A stretch of DNA of 10,700 nt from Deltaproteobacteria bacterium (lineage in GTDB: Bacteria; Desulfobacterota; Desulfobacteria; Desulfobacterales; ETH-SRB1), in the NCBI GenBank assembly GCA_030611115.1, contig JAUWQK010000019.1, positions 1-10,700 of the forward strand. The letters run 5' to 3'. This document shows positions 1 through 5,991 of this stretch, in pieces. The position numbers and the translations under genes were made by a program. Within the stretch, counting starts at the first letter, position 1; every line of letters begins with the position of its first letter. The notes under the pieces were generated by a model. The model ran no database searches. It worked only from the letters and a program-made list of their open reading frames with translations, and was not told the origin of the DNA.

Positions 1-579
1 CTTCGGGCTGCACTCAGGCAAGCGCCAAAAATCATTCTTGTCGGCGAAATGCGCGACAGAGAGACCGTTGAAATTGGGCTTAGCGCGGCCGAGACGGGTC
101 ACCTGGTTTTAAGCACCCTTCACACCATAGACGCTGGACAGACAATCAACAGAATACTCGGCATGTTTAATACAGAAGAAGAAAATCAGATACGTATCAG
201 GCTGGCCGATACGGTCCGCTGGATCGTATGCCAGAGACTACTTCCCAAGGTAGGCGGAGGACGTGTAGCTGCATTTGAGATCATGGGTACAAATCTCAGG
301 ATTAAGGAAACAATTTTACATGGAGAATCCGAAGATAAAACTTTTTATGAAATAATAAGTGCGGGTAAACCATTTGGCATGACCACTTTTGACGATTATA
401 TTATAGGCTTGTTTGAACAGGGCTTAATAACTGAGGAAACTGCTCTGGCATACGCTTCCCGCAGAGGGATTGTAGGCAGAGGGATTGATTCAATAAAAAG
501 CGCCCGCGGCGAGGCTACAACTGATATCAAAGACCTGGAAGTAGATGCTGATTACAGCAAGTCCGATAAGGCATTTTGA
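1..579 (+). CDS. Type IV pilus retraction ATPase, PilT/PilU family (5' end outside window)
   Basis: This is the C-terminal part (192 codons visible) of a PilT-family secretion ATPase, a cytoplasmic hexameric motor that depolymerises type IV pilin to retract the pilus. The reading frame is open from base 1. The visible start reads [15 protein letters not shown], the Walker B region with the glutamate typical of this family. It is followed by the His-box [14 protein letters not shown] and the conserved VCQRLLPK and VAAFEIM segments. Canonical PilT has an AIRNLIRE-type helix next. Here the equivalent segment reads [11 protein letters not shown], and the protein continues through [12 protein letters not shown] with a C-terminal tail of about 50 residues rich in charged residues. 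This divergence makes a PilU-like or second-copy paralogue possible, so I give no symbol. The zinc-ribbon/receiver gene starts 10 bases after the stop and is probably co-transcribed. Family assignment is secure; the exact paralogue is not. Confidence 0.9.
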   Translation, partial: LRAALRQAPKIILVGEMRDRETVEIGLSAAETGHLVLSTLHTIDAGQTINRILGMFNTEEENQIRIRLADTVRWIVCQRLLPKVGGGRVAAFEIMGTNLRIKETILHGESEDKTFYEIISAGKPFGMTTFDDYIIGLFEQGLITEETALAYASRRGIVGRGIDSIKSARGEATTDIKDLEVDADYSKSDKAF

Positions 580-589
580 GGAGACTATC

Positions 590-1255
590 ATGAACATCGT
601 ATGCAAACAATGCCAGGGCAAATTCAAAATTCCTGATGAAAAGCTGCCAAAGGGACAGACCTTTTCCTTTACCTGTCCCAACTGTAAAAATAAAATCTCA
701 ATAGATACGCGATCTAAAATCGATTCATCAAAACCAAAGACAGGAACAGAAAAAACTATTTTTGATGAAGTTGTCTCCGGAGCATATGACGCTTCGGAAA
801 AACCCTTTGATTTTGTGGAAGAAGGAGTTGAAACAGCTCTATTATGTGAAACAAATCCTGCCATCCTGCCCAAAATCAAACTGGCACTAAAAAATATGGG
901 ATATCATACCACAGAAGCCCAGTCAGCATTAGATGCCCTTAAACAAATGCGCTTTCATGTTTTCGATGTGGTGGTTCTCAACGAAAAATTTGATGCCCAT
1001 AATCCTGATGAAAATAATGTACTTAAGTATCTGAAACAGTTGTCTATGGACGTACGTCGTAATATTTTCGCAGTCCTTATAACTGACCGGTTCCGAACAA
1101 TGGATAATATGGCGGCATTTCACGAAAGCGTTAACATAGTGGTAAATCTAAAGAATATCGAGGAAATAGAAAAAATACTAAAGAGCGGTATTACTGATAA
1201 TACAATATTCTATCAGGTCTTTAAGGAATCGCTTACAAAAATCGGCGGAGTTTAA
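590..1255 (+). CDS. Zinc-ribbon protein with degenerate receiver (response-regulator-like) domain
   Basis: This is a 221-residue protein of unassigned function. Residues 1-35 form a four-cysteine zinc ribbon of the MJ0042/zinc_ribbon_5 type (C5xxC8, then C29xxC32, with lysines between). A polar linker runs to about residue 80. Residues 82-180 look like a CheY-type receiver: a first strand TALLCETNP with E87 at the acidic pocket, FDVVVLNEKF at the phosphorylation strand, T145 after AVLIT, and K168 near the expected lysine. The phosphoacceptor aspartate is replaced by N121, so it probably cannot be phosphorylated. I chose ATG 590 because GAGGAG (578-583) sits 6 bases upstream and the ribbon starts at once. 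An in-frame start at 545 would overlap the pilus ATPase. Being directly behind that ATPase suggests a role in pilus or motility control, by inference only. Confidence 0.75.
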   Translation: MNIVCKQCQGKFKIPDEKLPKGQTFSFTCPNCKNKISIDTRSKIDSSKPKTGTEKTIFDEVVSGAYDASEKPFDFVEEGVETALLCETNPAILPKIKLALKNMGYHTTEAQSALDALKQMRFHVFDVVVLNEKFDAHNPDENNVLKYLKQLSMDVRRNIFAVLITDRFRTMDNMAAFHESVNIVVNLKNIEEIEKILKSGITDNTIFYQVFKESLTKIGGV

Positions 1256-1260
1256 CTATT

Positions 1261-1286
1261 AACCTTGAACCCTGAACCTTGAACCG
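1261..1286. repeat. Heptad repeat array A (TGAACCN x3)
   Basis: Three tandem perfect heptads, TGAACCC (1266-1272), TGAACCT (1273-1279) and TGAACCG (1280-1286), fill the gap between the convergent stops of the zinc-ribbon gene and coaX. The array directly abuts the coaX stop codon. There is no hairpin plus T-run, so it does not look like a standard terminator. Confidence 0.8.
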
Positions 1287-2054
1287 TTATTTAATCTTTT
1301 CATATATAATGCGCAGCCCTTCAAGGGTCAGTGAGGGCTCAACCTCTTCTATGCTGTCACAAACATCAGCCATAAGACTTGATACCCCCCCCGTAGCAAT
1401 CACCTTGGGAGCAGTGCCCATTTCAATCTTCATTCGCCTTACTATTCCATCCACAAGACCTGCATATCCATAAATAATACCAGACCTTATGCTGCTTGCC
1501 GTATCTTTACCTATAATTTTTTCCGGGCGAGAAAATATCTCAACCCTTGGAAGTTTGGATGCCTTTAAGAACAGAGCTTCAGCGGAAATCATGATTCCGG
1601 GGCATATTGCTCCACCCAGGTATTCACCATCTTCTGAAACTGCATCAAAGGTTGTTGCTGTACCAAAATCAACTACAATCAGGCTGGTTTTATACTTTTC
1701 AAATGCAGCAATTGAGTTGGCAATTCTGTCTGCCCCCACCTCATCAGGATTATTGTAAAGTATCGGCATTATATTGACAGACTTGGCATCTACCCATAAT
1801 GGATACTGCCCTAAGTATTTACGGCAGAAAGAATCAAGAACGCTTACCAGGGGCGGAACAACGCAGGAAATGACAATACCGCTGATATCTTTAGATTTTA
1901 TATCACTTCCTGCAAAAAGATTGGCTGCGATAACATTGAATTCATCTTCCGTTATTGTATTTACAGTTCTTATTCTCCAGTCTTTTACCAGTTCCTTGCC
2001 ATTGTAAATACCAATTACGGTGTCTGTATTTCCAACATCTATAACGAGAAGCAT
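1287..2054 (-). CDS. coaX: Type III pantothenate kinase
   Basis: CoaX catalyses ATP-dependent phosphorylation of pantothenate to 4'-phosphopantothenate, the first step of coenzyme A synthesis, in the cytosol. It belongs to the ASKHA fold and is unrelated to CoaA. With an ATG start the protein is 255 residues, normal for the family. Visible motifs are DVGNT (6-10, phosphate loop 1), GADR (107-110, pantothenate site), DFGTATTFD (129-137, phosphate loop 2), GGAICPG (147-153), TGGVS (221-225) and the C-terminal LTLEGL. I chose ATG at 2054 because MLLVIDVGNT is the usual family N-terminus. A GTG at 2063 would add three residues; neither start has a clear ribosome binding site. It is the last gene of the minus-strand run, 146 bases after ybbR across a repeat-filled gap. 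A run of eight G (C at 1385-1392 on the plus strand) lies in the TGGVS codons. Confidence 0.95.
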   Translation of the reverse strand: MLLVIDVGNTDTVIGIYNGKELVKDWRIRTVNTITEDEFNVIAANLFAGSDIKSKDISGIVISCVVPPLVSVLDSFCRKYLGQYPLWVDAKSVNIMPILYNNPDEVGADRIANSIAAFEKYKTSLIVVDFGTATTFDAVSEDGEYLGGAICPGIMISAEALFLKASKLPRVEIFSRPEKIIGKDTASSIRSGIIYGYAGLVDGIVRRMKIEMGTAPKVIATGGVSSLMADVCDSIEEVEPSLTLEGLRIIYEKIK

Positions 2055-2075
2055 TATAACCACATAAGGTTGTTA

Positions 2076-2194
2076 GGTTCACAGTTCACGGTTGGTTGTC
2101 TCAACATCTTCAAAACATTCAATTTTCATCCTCGCCTGCCGTCGGCAGGCAGGGCTCTCTAACCGTGAACCCTTGAACCCTGAACCGTGAACCT
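2076..2194. repeat. Composite inverted heptad repeat B between ybbR and coaX
   Basis: The left arm (2076-2093) has GGTTCAC-type heptads at 2077-2083 and 2084-2090. The right arm (2161-2194) has four TGAACCN heptads: 2166-2172, 2174-2180, 2181-2187 and 2188-2194, with one extra T at 2173. The arms are inverse complements of the same motif, so the 119-base segment could fold into a long imperfect hairpin. A separate strong palindrome (2134-2150) sits inside. The arrangement resembles a miniature palindromic element, although no transposase or target-site duplication is visible. Confidence 0.75.
2134..2150. repeat. Perfect GC-rich palindrome (8-bp arms, 1-base centre)
   Basis: GCCTGCCG at 2134-2141 is followed by one T and then CGGCAGGC at 2143-2150. 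It lies in otherwise AT-rich intergenic DNA inside composite repeat B. A CAGGCAGG extension (2146-2153) continues past it. It has no T-run, so it is a weak candidate for a terminator and more like a REP-type element or a protein-binding site. Confidence 0.6.
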
Positions 2195-2200
2195 CAGTAG

Positions 2201-3160
2201 TTACTTTATTTTTACCGTAAATATTTCCGGTTTTACGCTTACAAGGATAGTTTTAACAGGCAAAACTATTGACGCACGTCTAACATAAACACCGGGCTTC
2301 AATCCTTTAAGATCTATGCAGACTTCCAATCCATTCTCTTGATAAAGCTTTTCAAGTAGATTAACAGGGCCTTTTATTTCAATATCTATAGCAGGAGGTG
2401 TAATGCTGAATGTGTAAGTAGAATCTTTCCCTTTAACAGGAATATTTTTAAATTCTCTCGCCACAATTTGTTCTTCAATAAATACTTCGGCGAGAATGAT
2501 TCCTGAAAAAGAAATAATATCAAGACATTCAGGCAGATCAAGCGCTATCTCCTTTTTAAAGGATTCTGACAGCCCATTAACATCAACAGGCTTTGTAAAT
2601 ATCTTTTCAATTGGTCCAAGAATATTTTCAGGACCTTTCAACATTACTGAGGATGGCCTGGTAACCGCATATGTAAAAAAACCAGGCGCCGGTTTGCCTG
2701 AAAAAGAAACTATAACCGGCAACTCTTTTTTAAGCTCTTTTTCAACTTTTACAGTCAAAAATGACGGAGTTATATTTATAATAGAGATTCTACTGGGAAG
2801 TTTAATACCGTCCTTTCTTATTGGAATATTATTGACTCCTTCATTTATATCAGAAAGATCAAGCAAATATCGCGACTTAATTTCAGAAAGAGTTTTAACC
2901 AATGATTCAGGGCAACTGATACGTACTTCTATTCCTTTTAATGGAGGGTCGGTTATTGATAACCCGTCAGGGATTTTACCAAGATCTATTGGGATGAATA
3001 TATCTGTTTCATGAAAAGGTGAGTCATGCCATAGTAAAAAAAAGCAACCAACTAAAAAAAAACACAGGATAGCCCATTTCCAGACCTTGTTGAAAATAAT
3101 TTTTATATGGTCTTCAAGCCCTTTATTCATAACGGATCTTATAAAACCTAAATTGAACAT
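2201..3160 (-). CDS. YbbR/CdaR-like membrane-anchored protein
   Basis: This 319-residue protein has a cytoplasmic N-terminus, one membrane segment at about residues 28-44 (tryptophan- and phenylalanine-rich) and an extracytoplasmic region of three YbbR-type repeats at roughly 51-140, 146-230 and 236-318. Each repeat ends with the family pattern of VD/DL-x-GL or equivalent, a short polar stretch, a hydrophobic-P and a strand such as FLTVKVE, LAEVFIEE or FTVKIK. In other bacteria YbbR (CdaR) binds and modulates the diadenylate cyclase CdaA. Here folP lies 49 bases upstream, where cdaA is often found, and coaX is downstream. The start is uncertain: the ATG at 3160 and the internal ATG at 3130 (M11) both lack a clear ribosome binding site, and M11 gives a more typical short N-terminus. 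The homopolymer A runs at 3036-3043 and 3054-3062 encode the membrane segment. Confidence 0.85.
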   Translation of the reverse strand: MFNLGFIRSVMNKGLEDHIKIIFNKVWKWAILCFFLVGCFFLLWHDSPFHETDIFIPIDLGKIPDGLSITDPPLKGIEVRISCPESLVKTLSEIKSRYLLDLSDINEGVNNIPIRKDGIKLPSRISIINITPSFLTVKVEKELKKELPVIVSFSGKPAPGFFTYAVTRPSSVMLKGPENILGPIEKIFTKPVDVNGLSESFKKEIALDLPECLDIISFSGIILAEVFIEEQIVAREFKNIPVKGKDSTYTFSITPPAIDIEIKGPVNLLEKLYQENGLEVCIDLKGLKPGVYVRRASIVLPVKTILVSVKPEIFTVKIK

Positions 3161-3179
3161 CTGGTCGGTCTGGGTTGAA

Positions 3180-3203
3180 AGGTTCAGGGTTCACGTTGAA
3201 CCT
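3180..3203. repeat. Heptad repeat array C, inverted, between folP and ybbR
   Basis: Two GGTTCA-type heptads (AGGTTCA 3180-3186, GGGTTCA 3187-3193), three bases CGT, then the inverse TGAACCT (3197-3203). It forms a small inverted repeat directly after the folP stop on the minus strand. The boundary bases next to the stop match those at the ybbR end. Confidence 0.75.
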
Positions 3204-3209
3204 GAGTAG

Positions 3210-4100
3210 TTATGATTTGTCATAGCGAACGCTTCTAATTGAATCAATTAGTTCCAATGTCGAACGTGCCCTACCAACGTCATGAACCCTTACAATGTGA
3301 GCGCCGTTTAAAACCGCAGCGGCAATCGTTGCCTGAGTTCCTGTTTCAAGCTCCGGCATTTCAAGCCCGGCATCACCGTCGTGACTGCCCTCAAGAATAT
3401 TTCGAATAAATGACTTTCTTGAAGGCCCTATCAAAACAGGATTATTCAAAGTTTTAAATTTATTCAGATACTTAATTATAAGAAGATTATGTTCGACTGT
3501 CTTGCCGAACCCAATTCCAGGATCTATTATTATTTTAGACCTTGCAATTCCGTTTTTTTCAGCTCTGCAAATTGCTTTTTCAAGAAATTCTTTGATCTCT
3601 TCTATAAGATGGTCGTAATGAGGAGAAACCTGCATTGTTTTTGGAGCGCCCTTCATGTGCATAATTACTACCGGAACTCCATATTTTGTTACAACACCCA
3701 TCATATCAGGGTCACTGTACATGGCGCTTATATCGTTGATAATTGAGGCACCGGATTCAATAGCCTCTCTCGCCATACTTGCCTTTGTTGTATCAATTGA
3801 GATAGGAATTGAAACACGTTTCGCAAGTTTTTCAATAACCGGCAAAACACGCCGGCCTTCCTCTTCAATAGATACAGGCTCGGAAAACGGCCGTGTGGAT
3901 TCGCCCCCTATATCAATTATATCAGCGCCGGCCTCAGCCAGTTTTTCGCCGTGAGCCACCGCTGCATCGCATGAAAAAAAAAGGCCTCCGTCTGAAAAAG
4001 AATCAGGGGTCACATTTAAAATGCCCATAATACACGTATGATTACCGAACGAAAGGCTGTGAGACCCCCATGAAAGTTTATATGATTTGTAACCGTTCAA
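3210..4100 (-). CDS. folP: Dihydropteroate synthase
   Basis: FolP condenses 7,8-dihydropterin pyrophosphate with p-aminobenzoate to form dihydropteroate in folate synthesis; it is the sulfonamide target. It is a cytosolic TIM barrel of 296 residues, a normal length. Family motifs appear in order: MGILNVTPDSFSDGG (25-39), IIDIGGESTRP, SIDTTKASMA, INDISA, MHMKG, IDPGIGFGKT, GPSRKSF and the C-terminal RVHDV. The start is a TTG at 4098-4100. No ATG or GTG occurs between the upstream in-frame stop (4137-4139) and M25, which already lies in the catalytic core, so TTG is the only sensible start. The gene begins 10 bases after the ftsH stop, so translational coupling is likely. The region around the start lies in a heptad repeat array that also encodes the end of ftsH. 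Confidence 0.96.
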   Translation of the reverse strand: MNGYKSYKLSWGSHSLSFGNHTCIMGILNVTPDSFSDGGLFFSCDAAVAHGEKLAEAGADIIDIGGESTRPFSEPVSIEEEGRRVLPVIEKLAKRVSIPISIDTTKASMAREAIESGASIINDISAMYSDPDMMGVVTKYGVPVVIMHMKGAPKTMQVSPHYDHLIEEIKEFLEKAICRAEKNGIARSKIIIDPGIGFGKTVEHNLLIIKYLNKFKTLNNPVLIGPSRKSFIRNILEGSHDGDAGLEMPELETGTQATIAAAVLNGAHIVRVHDVGRARSTLELIDSIRSVRYDKS

Positions 4101-4132
4101 TCCCCGATCCCTAATCCCTGGCCCCTGACCCC
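4098..4132 (-). repeat. Heptad array D overlapping the ftsH end and folP start
   Basis: Five uninterrupted heptads of pattern GGGRYYR are read on the minus strand: GGGGTCA (4132-4126), GGGGCCA (4125-4119), GGGATTA (4118-4112), GGGATCG (4111-4105) and GGGATTG (4104-4098). The array encodes the last residues of FtsH (GSGARD), contains the ftsH stop (4111-4113) and the 10-base gap, and ends with the TTG start of folP. It looks like a related variant of the GGTTCAN family at other junctions. Confidence 0.75.
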
Positions 4133-5931
4133 AGCACTATATCCGGTCTCATGGAACGAATTAGATCATCAAGCTCATCTCCTTTGACAGTTTCCTTTTC
4201 AAGCAGAAGTTCTGCCAATTTATGGAGGATATCTATATTCTCACCCAGAATTTCTTTTGCACGTTTGTATGAATTCTTTATCAGAATAGTTACTTCTTCA
4301 TCAATTTTTCTGGCTGTTTCTTCGGAATAATCTCTTGGGTGTGATATTTCACGACCAAGAAAAATCTGCTCTTCACCCTTGCCATAAGAAAGCGGTCCCA
4401 GTTTTTCACTCATGCCCCATGTCCGCACCATTTTCTGGGCAATATCCGTCGCCTGTTTGATATCGTTGGCTGCCCCTGTGCTTATACGGTTAAAAATAAT
4501 ATCTTCTGCAACTCTTCCTCCAAAATAAACGGTCAAATCGTTTTCCAACTGATCCTTAAATTTAAAATCTCTCTCCTCTGGTAAAAACCAGGTAATACCC
4601 GCTGCGCGTCCCCTTGGAATAATTGTAATTTTGTTAACCGGATCAGCTTCCGGCAGGAAACGAGATACAAGAGCATGGCCGCCTTCGTGATATGCCGTTA
4701 CTTTCCTGTCCTCCTCCCTTACTACTTTAGATTTGCGTTCAAGTCCCATATATACCTTGTCTTTTGCATCTTCAAAGTCGGCCATATCAACCTTCTCTTT
4801 ATTTCTTTTAGCGCCAAGCAGAGCAGCTTCATTGACAAGGTTTTCCAGATCAGCCCCGGAAAATCCCGGTGTTCCTTTTGAAAGAATAATTGGGGACACA
4901 TCGGATGCAATTGGTGTTTTCTTCATGTGAACCTTAAGAATTTCTTCACGGCCTTTAATATCCGGAAGTGAAACAAAGACCTGCCGGTCAAAACGGCCGG
5001 GACGCAATAGAGCAGGATCAAGAACATCAGGCCTGTTTGTAGCGGATATTAATATGACGCCTTCGTTTGATTCAAATCCATCCATCTCAACCAGAAGTTG
5101 ATTTAAAGTCTGTTCTCTTTCGTCATGTCCTCCACCGAGACCGGCTCCTCTGTGCCTTCCAACAGCATCCAGCTCATCGATAAAGATGATGCACGGAGCG
5201 TTCTTTTTACCCTGGACAAAAAGATCTCTTACACGCGATGCCCCTACTCCGACAAACATCTCAACAAAATCAGAACCGCTTATACTAAAAAAAGGCACCC
5301 CGGCTTCGCCGGCAATAGCTCGCGCCAAAAGAGTTTTTCCTGTTCCCGGCGGTCCCATAAGAAGAACCCCTTTAGGTATTCGTCCTCCAAGACGTGTAAA
5401 CTTCTTGGGTTCTCTGAGAAAATCAATAATTTCTCCCAATTCTTCCTTTGCTTCATCGATTCCGGCAACATCATCAAAGGTTACCTTCTGAGACTTGTCT
5501 GATTGAAGACGAGCACGACTCTTCCCAAATGAAAGCGCTTTGCCGCCACCGGCCTGCATTTGACGCATAAAAAATATCCAAATTCCTATGAGTACAATCA
5601 TAGGAAGCCATGAAACAAGAAGAGACATATACCAGGGTGACTCTGATAGTGGTTTTGCATTAATGGCTACGCCCTTTTGCCTGAGTATCTTGATAAGATC
5701 GCTGTCCTGAGGCGCAAACACTTTAAAACGATTACGGTTTATATCTGTTACAAAGAGTTCCTGGCCTTGAATAACGACTCCTTCAATTCGCTCTTCATCG
5801 ACCATTGCAAGAAAGTCCGTATAGCTAATCTTTGATTCAGGCAATTTCTGCTGATTAAAAAGATTATAAAGCATTATCATCATCAGCGTAATAACAAGCC
5901 ATAAAGCAATGTTCTTATAAAATGGGTTCAA
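4111..5931 (-). CDS. ftsH: ATP-dependent zinc metalloprotease FtsH
   Basis: FtsH is an inner-membrane hexameric AAA+ protease that extracts and degrades misfolded membrane proteins and short-lived regulators. The 606-residue protein has two membrane segments (about 8-25 and 103-122) flanking a periplasmic domain. The AAA core has Walker A GPPGTGKT (193-200), pore loop MFVGVG (225-230), Walker B IIFIDELD (248-255) and the second region of homology ending RPGRFDR (310-316). The M41 peptidase has HEGGH (415-419) instead of the common HEAGH; the HExxH zinc motif is intact, and the later NDIKQATD segment (490-497) supplies the acidic ligand region. The start is TTG at 5929-5931, supported by GGAGG nine bases upstream and by the family-like N-terminus [13 protein letters not shown]. 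The gene lies between tilS and folP, an arrangement known in several bacteria. The last six residues are encoded inside a repeat array. Confidence 0.98.
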   Translation of the reverse strand: MNPFYKNIALWLVITLMMIMLYNLFNQQKLPESKISYTDFLAMVDEERIEGVVIQGQELFVTDINRNRFKVFAPQDSDLIKILRQKGVAINAKPLSESPWYMSLLVSWLPMIVLIGIWIFFMRQMQAGGGKALSFGKSRARLQSDKSQKVTFDDVAGIDEAKEELGEIIDFLREPKKFTRLGGRIPKGVLLMGPPGTGKTLLARAIAGEAGVPFFSISGSDFVEMFVGVGASRVRDLFVQGKKNAPCIIFIDELDAVGRHRGAGLGGGHDEREQTLNQLLVEMDGFESNEGVILISATNRPDVLDPALLRPGRFDRQVFVSLPDIKGREEILKVHMKKTPIASDVSPIILSKGTPGFSGADLENLVNEAALLGAKRNKEKVDMADFEDAKDKVYMGLERKSKVVREEDRKVTAYHEGGHALVSRFLPEADPVNKITIIPRGRAAGITWFLPEERDFKFKDQLENDLTVYFGGRVAEDIIFNRISTGAANDIKQATDIAQKMVRTWGMSEKLGPLSYGKGEEQIFLGREISHPRDYSEETARKIDEEVTILIKNSYKRAKEILGENIDILHKLAELLLEKETVKGDELDDLIRSMRPDIVLGSGARD

Positions 5932-5940
5932 AAGATATTT

Positions 5941-5945
5941 CCTCC
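5941..5945 (-). promoter_or_regulatory. Ribosome binding site of ftsH (GGAGG)
   Basis: GGAGG on the minus strand lies nine bases before TTG 5931. It decides the non-ATG start of ftsH, since no ATG close by has a comparable site. Confidence 0.8.
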
Positions 5946-5954
5946 AAAAATTTA

Positions 5955-5965
5955 GGGTTCAAGGT
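5955..5965. repeat. Short heptad remnant E between tilS and ftsH
   Basis: GGGTTCA (5955-5961) is followed by the partial heptad AGGT (5962-5965) in the 60-base gap between tilS and ftsH. Another GGGTTCA (5924-5930) coincides with the first codons of ftsH (TTG AAC CC). One and a half units are too short to be certain, but the motif matches the arrays at other junctions. Confidence 0.4.
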
Positions 5966-5991
5966 TTTATTATATTAATCATAATTGTATA

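Noticed and set aside
490..879. 129-codon minus-strand open frame over the pilus ATPase / zinc-ribbon junction
   Set aside because: It overlaps two supported plus-strand genes, and its translation shows no family features.
1261..1286. Heptad arrays as a CRISPR array
   Set aside because: Units are 7 bases with no spacers of constant length, and there are no cas genes; they are simple tandem repeats.
2496..3014. 172-codon plus-strand open frame opposite ybbR
   Set aside because: It is fully antisense to a well-supported YbbR gene, shows no recognisable domain, and has no ribosome binding site; it is a frame shadow.
3036..3062. Runs of 8 and 9 A in ybbR as a slippage or frameshift site
   Set aside because: They encode Phe/Leu codons of the membrane segment, and the frame is intact on both sides; poly-A runs are expected in AT-rich membrane-coding DNA.
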